DNA of 64,000 nt from Gammaproteobacteria bacterium (GCA_030430025.1 JAUIGR010000012.1:1-64000), one strand, 5' to 3'; numbered from the stretch's first letter, positions 49,957 to 57,829 are shown. The notes: generated by a model not told the origin, from the letters alone. Program-made: numbers and translations.

Positions 49957-50682
49957 ATGTTGTTTTCGAAGTTATTGTTATTGATTTTTTTAATGGTACT
50001 TTCAATCACTGGTCACACTTCAGATTTTCCTAGCAGTGACCGTTCTCAGCAAGCTGTCTTGAAGGTAGAGGGGACGTTAAAACAGTCATTGAGTGAGATG
50101 GACTTGCGTTATGGTGCCCCTATATTTATCCGGATATTCAAAGACCCTGGCGTACTTGAAATATGGGTTGAGTCTGATAAAAGCAGTGAGTTTGAACTGT
50201 TCAAGAGTTATCCCATCTGTACTTTTTCAGGTCGATTGGGACCTAAGTTAAAACAAGGTGATTGGCAAAGTCCAGAAGGATTTTATTTTGTCACGCCTGG
50301 TCAATTAAACCCGTGGAGTAAATTTCATTTATCATTCAACTTGGGTTATCCAAATGCCTATGACCGTTACCATGGAAGGACCGGTAGTGCGCTAATGGTT
50401 CATGGTAGCTGCGTATCGATAGGCTGTTATGCGATGACCGATGCCTACATGGCAGAAATTTACGCCCTATCTGAAGCAGCCTTGAAAGGTGGACAACCGT
50501 TTTTTCGGGTTCATATTTTTCCATTTGTTCTAACAGAAGACCGGCTGGAGAATGATAAAAATCATCAGTGGCATGCTTTTTGGAAAAATTTAAAAACCGG
50601 TTATGATTATTTTGAACAACATAAAAGACCACCTGATGTCCAAGTCGATAATGGTCATTATGTGTTTTCTGCTTCGGAGTGA
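49957..50682 (+). CDS. YkuD/YafK-like L,D-transpeptidase family protein
   Basis: About 241 residues. Signal peptide (1-20), then a YkuD domain: PIFIRIFKDPGVLEIWV, SPEGFYFV and the active-site HGSCVSIGCYAMTD with catalytic His and Cys. The length and motif are those of the YafK/DpaA group, which includes an enzyme releasing Lpp from peptidoglycan; either cross-linking or amidase-like activity is possible. ATG 49957 is preferred to TTG 49951, although no strong ribosome site is seen. Confidence 0.85.
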   Translation: MLFSKLLLLIFLMVLSITGHTSDFPSSDRSQQAVLKVEGTLKQSLSEMDLRYGAPIFIRIFKDPGVLEIWVESDKSSEFELFKSYPICTFSGRLGPKLKQGDWQSPEGFYFVTPGQLNPWSKFHLSFNLGYPNAYDRYHGRTGSALMVHGSCVSIGCYAMTDAYMAEIYALSEAALKGGQPFFRVHIFPFVLTEDRLENDKNHQWHAFWKNLKTGYDYFEQHKRPPDVQVDNGHYVFSASE

Positions 50683-51006
50683 TCGGTACTATTAACCCAG
50701 TTCTTTAATTTCCGAATTGTTTTTTTAGATGTTGTTGATTATCATTCGTTGATGGTTCAAGTCGCCAATACATGCTTTATTTAGTCGAATCAGAAAAAGG
50801 CCAGGAGAGACTTGTTCAGCGTTGACCACTGAGTTTCAGATATCCAACTCACCGGCATTAACAGATGTGGATATAGTTTCAAATCAATGGCATATTTTTC
50901 CACAAACGCCGTGTCAAAAATACGTGAAAAAGAGTGTCACAGTACCTCACTGGATTTTCACGCATTTTGATTATAGTGAATACTCTTCAAAACTGTAATT
51001 AAGACT
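50683..51006. other. Intergenic region with MITE remnant
   Basis: The region holds the degenerate repeat at 50783-50827 and otherwise no gene-like frame or clear promoter. Confidence 0.5.
50783..50827 (+). mobile_element. MITE-like repeat, copy 6 (degenerate 45-base form)
   Basis: AGTCGAATCAGAAAAAGGCC...AGACTTGTTCAGCGTTGACC aligns over its full 45 bases with the minimal copy at 45377 but with several changes. No target duplication remains. Confidence 0.5.
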
Positions 51007-52827
51007 ATGAACAAGCTATTATCAATAACTTTTTTACTGGCAGCTGGTCAATATGCCATGGCAACACAAGTCAATGTCAACCACTTGGCTCCATTTGCAG
51101 AACAGATCGGAAACACTGCCGTTTCCATCAATGTTAATGACAATGAAGTATTGACTGGAGTGCAGTATTTGCAATCTTCAGGGTATCTAGAATTGGCAGA
51201 GTCAGGTGTGACACCAGGGGAAACCTCATTGGCAGTATTTACTCCTCCGGGTGCTATCAATCCAGCCATAGAGGCCACTGTCGATCTGGCTGCTGATACT
51301 TTTTATTCAGTCACTGCCATCGGTGATGGTGTCAACCAACCTTTATCGCTCTTACCATTAGTGGACTCTCAGGAGATGCCAGCTGATGGCCATATTATGG
51401 TTAGGGTCATTCATGCTGCTCCTTTTGCTGCTGACATGAATGCCACTGCCGCATCTGTTCGGTTAGATGATGGTACTGTTGTTAATGGTTTGAATAATGT
51501 TCTTTTTGGTCAAGATTCTGGTTTTTTTGAACTCCCTGCGGGTATCTATGACCTCAATGTTTCGACAGCCGATGGCTCGCAACGTTTAATTGATTTAGCA
51601 CCAGTTGATCTCGCTGCAGGAACTGTTGTTAACATATTTGCTGTCGGTGATGGTGTTAATCAGCCGGTCGGTGCATATGCCGTTTTCGGCGATGGCACAG
51701 CTGTCGAGTTAGCACTTGAGTCCAGTGGTGCAACGCGCGTTAATGTGGCTCATTTGGCGCCCTTTGCAGCAGTGAAAGCGGATACTGCCGTTGCCATCGA
51801 TGTCAATGGTAATGAAGTACTCAATGGTGTTCAATATCAGCAATCTTCTGGATACTTGACATTGGCTGAGAATGGTGCAGTTCCTGGAGATACTTTATTA
51901 GAAGTCTTTGCACCTCCTGGTGCTGATTCACCTGCCATTACCGCAAATGTTAATCTGGCAGCTGAAACTGATTACACCGTAGTTGCCATTGGTGATGGCC
52001 TCAAACAGCCGTTAAGCCTTTTACCGTTGGTGGATGATAACATGATGCCAGAGAGTGGTTTTGGTAAAGTCCGGATTGTTCATGCTGCACCGTTTGCTGC
52101 ATCTTTATCGGATACTGCAGTGTCTATCAGAACGGATGCTGGGGATTTGGTTGCTGGATTGGAAAATGTTGAATTCGGGCAGAACTCAGACTACATTGAG
52201 TTACCCGTAGGGCTTTATGATCTGAATGTATCAACTCCTGACGGTAGTACACGTCTTATCGATTTGGCACCGATATTCATTAATGACGGGGATGTGCTTA
52301 CAGTCTTTGCTATCGGAGATATCGATAATCAGTCGCTCGGTTTTTATGCTTTATATGGTAATGGTCAAAGCATCATGTTAGCTACAGAGCCAGATTTCAC
52401 CACCCTTAACCCTGGCTTAAATGGCGCTTGGTATGACTATTTGAAACCAGGACAAGGTATTTTTGTTGAAGTTTTTCCCGAATTGGGAGAGGTATTTGTC
52501 GCATGGTTTACATGGGATACTACATTCCCTGATGGTAATGAAGTCGCTGTGGTTGGTAACTCGAATCACAGATGGTTAACTGCTCAGGGGCCTTATGATG
52601 GTACTGTTGCCGAGCTTACCGTTTATTCTTCTTCAGGAGGGATTTTTAATCAAGATGATCCAGTTGAGGCCATCGAAGCAGGTCAATTGACTATTGACTT
52701 CGACGGTTGCAGAACAGCTACCGCTCAATATGATTTATCGGATAGCGGCTTATCGGGAACAATTCCTTTGATTCGTTTATCAGGTACGACAGTTGATTTT
52801 TGCGAATCATTAATCAACAGCCATTAA
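51007..52827 (+). CDS. Exported protein with four DUF4397 repeats
   Basis: 606 residues. Signal peptide (1-19, ending YAMA). Four DUF4397 domains (about 22-125, 127-235, 238-345 and 350-455) occur as two near-copies of a two-domain block: VNHLAPFAEQIGNTAVSI and VAHLAPFAAVKADTAVAI head each block, and VRVIHAAPFAADM / VRIVHAAPFAASL head the second halves. The C-terminal 130 residues (GAWYDYLKPGQGIFVEV...FVAWFTWD, with a late Cys pair) form a separate beta-rich domain often found in secreted proteins of Lysobacterales-like bacteria. The role is unknown. Confidence 0.85.
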   Translation: MNKLLSITFLLAAGQYAMATQVNVNHLAPFAEQIGNTAVSINVNDNEVLTGVQYLQSSGYLELAESGVTPGETSLAVFTPPGAINPAIEATVDLAADTFYSVTAIGDGVNQPLSLLPLVDSQEMPADGHIMVRVIHAAPFAADMNATAASVRLDDGTVVNGLNNVLFGQDSGFFELPAGIYDLNVSTADGSQRLIDLAPVDLAAGTVVNIFAVGDGVNQPVGAYAVFGDGTAVELALESSGATRVNVAHLAPFAAVKADTAVAIDVNGNEVLNGVQYQQSSGYLTLAENGAVPGDTLLEVFAPPGADSPAITANVNLAAETDYTVVAIGDGLKQPLSLLPLVDDNMMPESGFGKVRIVHAAPFAASLSDTAVSIRTDAGDLVAGLENVEFGQNSDYIELPVGLYDLNVSTPDGSTRLIDLAPIFINDGDVLTVFAIGDIDNQSLGFYALYGNGQSIMLATEPDFTTLNPGLNGAWYDYLKPGQGIFVEVFPELGEVFVAWFTWDTTFPDGNEVAVVGNSNHRWLTAQGPYDGTVAELTVYSSSGGIFNQDDPVEAIEAGQLTIDFDGCRTATAQYDLSDSGLSGTIPLIRLSGTTVDFCESLINSH

Positions 52828-52856
52828 TTTTTTGGTTTAAAGAGGAGATACCAAGA

Positions 52857-52878
52857 GGCGCTCAAATGAGCGCCTTTT
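52857..52878 (+). terminator. Terminator of the DUF4397 gene
   Basis: Perfect stem GGCGCTC-AAAT-GAGCGCC followed by TTTTCTCTTTT. Confidence 0.88.
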
Positions 52879-53527
52879 CTCTTTTGTGCATTGCTATGTT
52901 TGGTTTAATCTCATAACATGGGATACAATTAAACTGATGCGATTATCATGGATTGCCAATCTTGGAATAATAAATGGCAACCTAATGACATTGGATTCCA
53001 TTGATATGGTTGACTTCATGGATGTCTAGAATAACAGCAATAGGTACTCGTTGTTTAGCTCTTAGTGTATTGGTTTGTTCACCCTCTCAAGCAATACTCA
53101 ACATGTTATGGTACAAAACAACAGTGCATTAAATGTTTGATTTTGATTGGAAGAAGCAACTGTTCAATCAGTTGTGAGGTGACTGAAGAAAGCTTTCTGT
53201 TTTCCTACTGTAATGTAAGAACCTCAACTTTGTTGCCACACGATCCAGTAGTTTCATAAAGCGCACTCATTTCCTAGAGTATCCTATTTCATCACTGTAT
53301 CTCAGAAACTTTATTTTCATCCTGACTTGATCTAATAGCTTCATAAATGCGTTATAACCACGATATACTTAGATAATAGCGCATTAAAGCGTTTTAAACA
53401 CGATATATCCAAATAAAAATGCAAAATTACAAGAAAAAGCATCGATTTTTAACGAAAAACGCTCAAAAACAGATGATATTAAGGAATTTTACTGAGCTAG
53501 AAATGCTAAAATGCATGTTTAATAAAT
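52879..53527. other. Gene-free AT-rich stretch upstream of the cassette array
   Basis: No convincing gene is seen; a 64-codon frame at 53065-53259 has no ribosome site or family features. Two pairs of imperfect direct repeats lie at 53242/53329 (GATCYARTAGYTTCATAAA) and 53349/53389 (GCGTTWTAAMCACGATATA, period 40). No integron integrase gene is present here, where one would be expected at the head of an array. Confidence 0.5.
53349..53416. repeat. Two imperfect direct repeats, period 40
   Basis: GCGTTATAACCACGATATAC (53349) and GCGTTTTAAACACGATATAT (53389) match at most positions over about 28 bases. They could be operator sites for the HTH-ImmA/IrrE gene 200 bases downstream, or a degenerate recombination site; the GCGTT core resembles an attC R' end. 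Confidence 0.45.
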
Positions 53528-53553
53528 TGTTCCAAAGGCGCTTTGCGCCTTTG
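53528..53553 (+). mobile_element. 5' remnant of a gene-less cassette (R2 type)
   Basis: GTTCCAAAGGCGCTTTGCGC and the following CTTTG match the start of the R2 units at 56189 and 57823, including the GTTCC boundary, and then the sequence diverges. It suggests that the first gene cassette was also preceded by an R2 unit. Confidence 0.55.
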
Positions 53554-53619
53554 CGCCACTTAAGTTGATTTTGTTACAATTTCACACATGTTATTAATAC
53601 ATTTTTAAGTGATTAAGTT

Positions 53620-54792
53620 ATGAGTAGTGCAATTCCTGTCAATGGTGAAGTTTTAAGGTGGGCTAGAGAGTCCGCTGGACTAACTATTGATGAAGTTGTG
53701 CAAAAAATGAATCGTAAGCGCATTACTTTTGAAATGATTGAGTCGTGGGAGCAAAGTTTTGAAGCACCAACATATTCTCAACTTGAACGATTAGCTTATG
53801 AAGTTTATAAACGTCCGCTAGCAATCTTCTTTTTCCCTGAACCTCCGCAAGAAATAACAGCTAAACAGTCTTTTCGTACTCTCCCCGAGTACGAAATTCA
53901 ACGTATGCCTGTGAAAATGCGTTTCTTGTTAAGAAAGGCGCAATCATTTCAACTCAATCTCTATGATTTGTATGATGGTGTGAATCCCTCAGAGAAAAAA
54001 ATAACAACGGATCTAGAATTTTCTACACATATTTCTGCAAAAGAAATGGGTGAAACGGTTCGTCAATACATCAATATAGATATTGAGACACAAAATTCTT
54101 TTGGTAACCCTGAAAATGCCCTTAAGGAATGGAGAAAAATACTTGAAGGATTTGGGTTATTCATTTTTAAAGATGCGTTTCAGAGTGATGAGTTTTCAGG
54201 TTTTTGCCTTTACGATGATAAATTTCCAGTTATTTATGTAAATAATAGCAAGCCTTTTACAAGACAAATATTTACCCTCTTTCATGAACTAGCGCATCTC
54301 TTATTTAAGACTGGCGGTATCGACACAAAAATTGAGGATTATCTTGATTACTTAGATGGAGATGAAGAGCGAATAGAAATTATTTGCAATAGTTTTGCAG
54401 GGGAGTTTTTAGTCCCTTCAGAGCATTTTTATCAGAAAGCGAGAGGTATTACTGTTGATGACGAAAGTATTAGCTCATTAGCTAATATTTATCATGTTAG
54501 TCGAGAAGTCATCCTTCGCAAATTTTACGATTTAGACAGAATTGACCAGGAATTTTATTCTAAAAAAGTCAGGGAATGGAGAATAGCAGAAAGTAGTGCC
54601 AGTACAGGAAGCGGTGGGAACTATTATTTTACAAAGGGTGCGTATCTTGGAAGTAAGTATATTGAAAAGGCATTCTCTCAGTTTTATCAAAATAGGATCA
54701 CAACAGAAAGATTGGCAGATTATTTAGGGGTAAAAGTAAAAAATATCTCTGGAATGGAGTCGCAATTATATAGGATGGAATCCTCTGCATGA
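53620..54792 (+). CDS. HTH (XRE) - ImmA/IrrE metallopeptidase, antitoxin-like
   Basis: 390 residues. An N-terminal XRE helix-turn-helix (GEVLRWARESAGLTIDEVVQKM, about 7-65) is followed by an ImmA/IrrE zinc peptidase domain with HELAH (FTLFHELAHLLF, about 222-233) and a downstream Glu in CNSFAGEFLVPSEHF. Such fusions are typically the regulator half of a pair with a DUF4411/PIN protein. It shares ATGA with the next gene, so the two are co-translated. It lies in the first cassette. Confidence 0.88.
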   Translation: MSSAIPVNGEVLRWARESAGLTIDEVVQKMNRKRITFEMIESWEQSFEAPTYSQLERLAYEVYKRPLAIFFFPEPPQEITAKQSFRTLPEYEIQRMPVKMRFLLRKAQSFQLNLYDLYDGVNPSEKKITTDLEFSTHISAKEMGETVRQYINIDIETQNSFGNPENALKEWRKILEGFGLFIFKDAFQSDEFSGFCLYDDKFPVIYVNNSKPFTRQIFTLFHELAHLLFKTGGIDTKIEDYLDYLDGDEERIEIICNSFAGEFLVPSEHFYQKARGITVDDESISSLANIYHVSREVILRKFYDLDRIDQEFYSKKVREWRIAESSASTGSGGNYYFTKGAYLGSKYIEKAFSQFYQNRITTERLADYLGVKVKNISGMESQLYRMESSA

Positions 54793-55259
54793 TCTATGTT
54801 TTTGACTCAGGCCCTTTAATTTGGATGTTTCGCTATTATTATCCTGATAGATTTCCATCATTATGGGGACAATTTGATGAGTTGATAGCAAACCAAAGAA
54901 TAATTTCTGTAAAAGAGGTTTCGAGGGAGCTTGATGGTCAAGATGATCTGTTAGCAAATTGGATAAAGGACAATAAACAAATTTTTCAAGAGCCGACGCA
55001 AAATGAGATGATTTTTATCGGAAGTATTTTTCAAGTTTCTCATTTCCAAGGTTTAGTCAGAAAACAAGAACGTTTGCAAGGCAAGCCAGTAGCCGACCCA
55101 TTTGTAATAGCAAAGGCAAATTCAGTTCAAGATGGTTGTGTTGTAACAACAGAGAAATACAAAGAGAACGCCTCACAAATTCCGAATGTATGTAAGCACT
55201 TTAACATTTCTTGCATTAACCTTGAGCAATTTATGGAGGAAGAAAATTGGAAGTTCTAA
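54789..55259 (+). CDS. DUF4411 family PIN-like protein, toxin-like
   Basis: 156 residues with PIN-fold acidic positions: MIYVFDSGPLIWMF (Asp6), KEVSRELDG and KPVADPFVIAKAN plus VVTTEK. PIN proteins are mostly ribonucleases. Paired with the HTH-ImmA/IrrE gene it forms a presumed type II toxin-antitoxin-like module, common cargo of chromosomal integrons where it stabilises the array. The stop codon lies directly before the attC site. Confidence 0.85.
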   Translation: MIYVFDSGPLIWMFRYYYPDRFPSLWGQFDELIANQRIISVKEVSRELDGQDDLLANWIKDNKQIFQEPTQNEMIFIGSIFQVSHFQGLVRKQERLQGKPVADPFVIAKANSVQDGCVVTTEKYKENASQIPNVCKHFNISCINLEQFMEEENWKF

Positions 55260-55262
55260 ACA

Positions 55263-55351
55263 ATATAACAATCGCGTCAACTCGGACGACATAAAGCGTC
55301 GTTCGCTTTGCTCACGCCACTTTATGCCGCCGGTTACGCGAAGCGTTACAG
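55263..55351 (+). other. attC site of the ImmA/IrrE-PIN cassette
   Basis: R'' ATATAAC (55263-55269) and R' GTTACAG (55345-55351). The left arm AACAATCGCGTCAACTCGG pairs with the right arm CCGGTTACGCGAAGCGTT leaving single bulged bases, the extrahelical bases expected of an attC site. Confidence 0.75.
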
Positions 55352-55503
55352 GAGACGCTTGCGCGCCTCCTGTAACGAGCCCCGCTGAATGCCTTCAGGT
55401 TGCCCCGTCGCGCAAGCGCTCCGTAACCACCTGAACCAACAGACATGGCTTGTGCTAAAATCAAAATTTTAACCCAGGCCACGCTGCTGTTCAGCGGGGC
55501 TCG
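55346..55503 (+). mobile_element. Gene-less cassette R1, copy a
   Basis: 158 bases. It starts TTACAGGAG and has its own R'' CTGTAAC (55369-55375), complementary to the boundary GTTACAG. Its attC-like part begins TAACGAGCCCCGCTGAA and ends with the exact complement, TTCAGCGGGGCTCGTTA. Inside this closing stem are two further hairpins (TTCAGGTT...ACCTGAA and GGCTTG...TAAAAT/ATTTTA...CAGGCC). Confidence 0.75.
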
Positions 55504-55507
55504 TTAA
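55445..55507 (+). CDS. R1-encoded 20-residue ORF, copy a
   Basis: MACAKIKILTQATLLFSGAR, with its TAA formed by the boundary bases TTAA. It follows no clear ribosome site. It is conserved in copies b and d, but the conservation may only reflect the DNA fold. It could be a leader peptide for the gene at 55523. Confidence 0.25.
   Translation: MACAKIKILTQATLLFSGAR
55453..55461 (+). promoter_or_regulatory. Extended -10 motif in R1 copy a
   Basis: TGCTAAAAT (TGN plus TAAAAT) pointing at the downstream cassette gene; the same nine bases occur in all four R1 copies. No good -35 box is seen. Confidence 0.4.
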
Positions 55508-55522
55508 ACGTAAGGAGTCATC

Positions 55523-56107
55523 ATGGGGCTACACGTAAGTTCAGTATCTGATCTGCCTCTTTCCGAAGAGAGGAAATACTATTTGTATGTGTTGGACTAT
55601 TACTGCTGGGAAGAGCCCATCAATGAGGCTTTAAACAAAAACATGGATCGAATTGCTTCTTTTTGTGCCAAAAATGATGCCGTTATGGTTCGGGGGCTAC
55701 CGGATAGTCACTTTGCGTCTGAAGTTCTATCTTGGCAGGGTATCAACGGCATTGACCCAGAGGAACTTTTGCCCGCAATAATGATAACTACTGTTCATCC
55801 AAGTTACTTTATTGAAAATAGTTATTCTAATCACGTTCAGGAAATCAAAGATTCTTTGGTCTTTGTAAAAGTACGTGATGTATGTAAAACGCCGTCAGAT
55901 CTTGTGGTATTTCTTGAAAAGCTGTTCGCTGATATAAAATCCGAGAAAAAGATAAAGGACTTTTCCATATCTCAAGAAATAAGGGCGGGCGAGTCTGGAT
56001 CTTTCGTAGATACACTAATCTTAGAACCAAACATAAGTGGTCTTGGTGTAGATTTAAAAGCACTCACTGCATGGTTCAAATCACGTTTAACAAGGCCATC
56101 AAATTGA
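55523..56107 (+). CDS. Hypothetical cassette protein
   Basis: 194 residues, no signal peptide or membrane segment. AAGGAG lies eight bases before the ATG. I recognise no family; an acidic, mixed alpha/beta composition suggests a soluble cytoplasmic protein. The last eight codons are read from the cassette's own attC site (from GTTTAAC at 56085), so its C-terminus (RLTRPSN) is dictated by the recombination site. Confidence 0.65.
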   Translation: MGLHVSSVSDLPLSEERKYYLYVLDYYCWEEPINEALNKNMDRIASFCAKNDAVMVRGLPDSHFASEVLSWQGINGIDPEELLPAIMITTVHPSYFIENSYSNHVQEIKDSLVFVKVRDVCKTPSDLVVFLEKLFADIKSEKKIKDFSISQEIRAGESGSFVDTLILEPNISGLGVDLKALTAWFKSRLTRPSN

Positions 56108-56195
56108 CGTCTTTTACGTCGCTTGTTTTGTGGCTTACCGCTACGCTGCCACAAAACAATCAACTCCAAAGCCGCAATTTATGGCAGCGTTCCAA
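56085..56195 (+). other. attC site of the 55523 cassette
   Basis: R'' GTTTAAC (56085-56091) matches the boundary GTTAAAC (55503-55509). GGCCATCAAATTG pairs with CAATTTATGGC and an inner hairpin TTTTGTGGC/GCCACAAAA lies between. R' is GCGTT at 56187-56191. The same attC type follows the 59787 gene. Confidence 0.75.
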
Positions 56196-56364
56196 AGGCG
56201 CTTTGCGCCTTTGGAATGGCCGAGTTGAGTCGCAAGGCGACTCGCCCAATTTTGTCATCAGGCGCAAAGCGCCTTCAGAACAAAATCGTTCGAGCCGACA
56301 AATTATCCATAAATAAAGGAGCAAGCACCGTGATTCATGTACAATTTGCAACTCAACTCGGCCA
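56190..56364 (+). mobile_element. Gene-less cassette R2, copy a
   Basis: 175 bases. A perfect hairpin TTCCAAAGGCG/CGCCTTTGGAA opens it, then AATGGCCGAGTTGAGT (56215) pairs exactly with ACTCAACTCGGCCATT (ending 56366) around GGCGCAAAGCGCC and GAACAAAATCGTTCGAGCC. The core bases are AAT/ATT instead of the canonical AAC/GTT. The next cassette starts TTGGATT, matching that cassette's R''. Confidence 0.7.
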
Positions 56365-56374
56365 TTGGATTTAA
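56330..56374 (+). CDS. R2-encoded leader-like ORF, copy a
   Basis: GTG start with AAAGGAG nine bases upstream; MIHVQFATQLGHWI, stop three bases before the ATG of the HNH gene. The first 12 residues are conserved in the other R2 copies. Translational coupling to the HNH gene is plausible. Confidence 0.35.
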   Translation: MIHVQFATQLGHWI

Positions 56375-56377
56375 AAA

Positions 56378-56938
56378 ATGGCAAACCCAGTGCCCTCAAC
56401 AGTCAAAGAGCAGATCGCCTGGTCATATGCCAATCTCGCTCGGGCACACGCTGCGCTTGAGGACGGAGCACTCAAATACACCCAGTTACATCACATCATA
56501 CGTAGCAAGCTCTACCATGGCCTCATCAAAGGCACTCTAGCCATGCGCACGCTTTATGACGATGAACGCTTGAAAATGACTGCGCCGCAAGCGTGCTACT
56601 ACTGCGGCTGCGCCGGCCCTCTCGCCGTGGACCATCTTATTCCGCGAATCCGCGGCGGCGCTGATGAGGCCGATAACCTAATCTGGGCGTGCCGCTCCTG
56701 CAACAGCTCGAAGTCCGGCCGCGACCTCCTTGAGTGGGCTGAGGTCAAAGGCTTCTTCCCGCCAATTCTCCTGCTGCGCAGGTTCTTAAAGCTTGTGGCA
56801 CGTCACTGTGAGTCCAAAGGCGCAATGGAATGCAAGCTATCCGACCCACAGCTCGCCAACCTCTCGGTCAATGTTCATGCGCTTCCGCTATCATACCCAC
56901 CATTAAGCGAAATGAAGCTATGGGTCGACCCCACTTAA
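56378..56938 (+). CDS. HNH endonuclease family protein
   Basis: 186 residues. A zinc-bearing HNH motif: CYYCG (about 73-77), the catalytic AVDHLIPRIRGG (about 83-94) and NLIWACRSCNSSKSGRDL (about 100-117). HNH nucleases are frequent in integron cassettes and in defence or mobile DNA. The base composition is clearly more GC-rich than the neighbouring cassettes, suggesting a different origin. Translation may be coupled to the R2 leader ORF, since no other ribosome site precedes the ATG. Confidence 0.85.
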   Translation: MANPVPSTVKEQIAWSYANLARAHAALEDGALKYTQLHHIIRSKLYHGLIKGTLAMRTLYDDERLKMTAPQACYYCGCAGPLAVDHLIPRIRGGADEADNLIWACRSCNSSKSGRDLLEWAEVKGFFPPILLLRRFLKLVARHCESKGAMECKLSDPQLANLSVNVHALPLSYPPLSEMKLWVDPT

Positions 56939-57038
56939 TCCAACAAGTAGTTCCAGCCGACGCCTTACCCGCTGCTCGCGGGCAAGGTTCGCTCCGGGCC
57001 ATCCGGCCCTATGCCGCGGCTGAACAAAGGCGTTACAG
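56937..57038 (+). other. attC site of the HNH cassette
   Basis: R'' AATCCAAC (56937-56944) is complementary to the cassette's first bases (ATTGGATT at 56364). GTTCCAGCCGACG pairs with CGCGGCTGAAC leaving bulged C and A, and R' is GCGTTACAG (57030-57038). Confidence 0.8.
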
Positions 57039-57190
57039 GAGACGCTTGCGCGCCTCCTGTAACGAGCCCCGCTGAATGCCTTCAGGTTGCCCCGTCGCGC
57101 AAGCGCTCCGTAACAACCTGAACCAGCAGACATGGCTTGTGCTAAAATCAAAATTTTAACCCAAGCCACGCTGCTGTTCAGCGGGGCTCG
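57033..57190 (+). mobile_element. Gene-less cassette R1, copy b
   Basis: 158 bases, nearly identical to copy a. It starts TTACAGGAG, has R'' CTGTAAC, and the closing stem TAACGAGCCCCGCTGAA/TTCAGCGGGGCTCGTTA (57060-57193). Confidence 0.78.
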
Positions 57191-57218
57191 TTATGCATCT
57201 GGAGGTGTAGCGTATTGA
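57132..57218 (+). CDS. R1-encoded ORF, copy b, extended across the boundary
   Basis: MACAKIKILTQATLLFSGAR continues through the boundary as YASGGVAY and stops at TGA that overlaps the TTG start of the next gene (TTGA, 57215-57218). This suggests translational coupling. GGAGGTG inside it is the ribosome site of the next gene. Confidence 0.35.
   Translation: MACAKIKILTQATLLFSGARYASGGVAY
57140..57148 (+). promoter_or_regulatory. Extended -10 motif in R1 copy b
   Basis: TGCTAAAAT, as in the other R1 copies, 67 bases before the next start codon. Confidence 0.4.
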
Positions 57219-57760
57219 AAAAAATCTTTGAAGGCCTTCTATTTGGGATTGGCTTCAGTATTTCGTTCATAATTATCTGGTACTTGGCCGCCTACTTTGT
57301 GACTCCAATGTTCTTCGAGGCCCGGATCAGAAGCACTACTGGGGAAAGTTCTATTGAGGAATATAGTGCGGGGCCAAATAGCTCGAATCCTCTCGAAAAC
57401 TCATATGAAATGCAGAATGAGTTTCACAATCTCGAAATTGAGGAGCAGATTAAACTGGCAAGCGTCATTGCCATAGCTGAGTATGTACCATCCAAAGACG
57501 GTAAATCGATAGCAATTATAAGCGAGATATTAAAAATGCAGTCCAATACCAAGTTCTACTATGAGGTTGGTGATGAATTCCCAGACTCATCATTCTTTCC
57601 AGAGGATCATACTAACTACGGTGACGGGTTAATTATATTTTTTACTGGCTCTCCAGCCATGATGAGGCTTTCGATGACGTATTCGGGGGATCGAATTCGA
57701 AGTTTGGGAGATTTACCTCTCAAACTCTTTCGTAAAAAATGTAAGGAAACAGATGCATAA
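57215..57760 (+). CDS. Hypothetical membrane-anchored cassette protein
   Basis: 181 residues from a TTG start with GGAGGTG seven bases upstream. One N-terminal membrane segment (about 8-30, LLFGIGFSISFIIIWYLAAYF) and a soluble domain that would be periplasmic. No known family is recognised. The stop TAA lies within R'' of its attC site. Confidence 0.65.
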   Translation: MKKIFEGLLFGIGFSISFIIIWYLAAYFVTPMFFEARIRSTTGESSIEEYSAGPNSSNPLENSYEMQNEFHNLEIEEQIKLASVIAIAEYVPSKDGKSIAIISEILKMQSNTKFYYEVGDEFPDSSFFPEDHTNYGDGLIIFFTGSPAMMRLSMTYSGDRIRSLGDLPLKLFRKKCKETDA

Positions 57761-57829
57761 CAAGCGCATGCAGTCGGACGCTTCGCTCGCTACGCGAGCT
57801 GCGCGCCGCTGATGCGGGGCTCGTTCCAA
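57755..57829 (+). other. attC site of the 57215 cassette
   Basis: R'' GCATAAC (57755-57761) is complementary to GTTATGC at the cassette start (57190). GCATGCAGTCGGACGC pairs with GCGCCGCTGATGC leaving bulged bases, and R' is CTCGTT (57821 onward). Confidence 0.82.

Noticed and set aside
53065-53259. 64-codon plus-strand frame before the array
   Set aside because: No ribosome site, no recognisable features, Cys/Ser-rich composition typical of chance frames.
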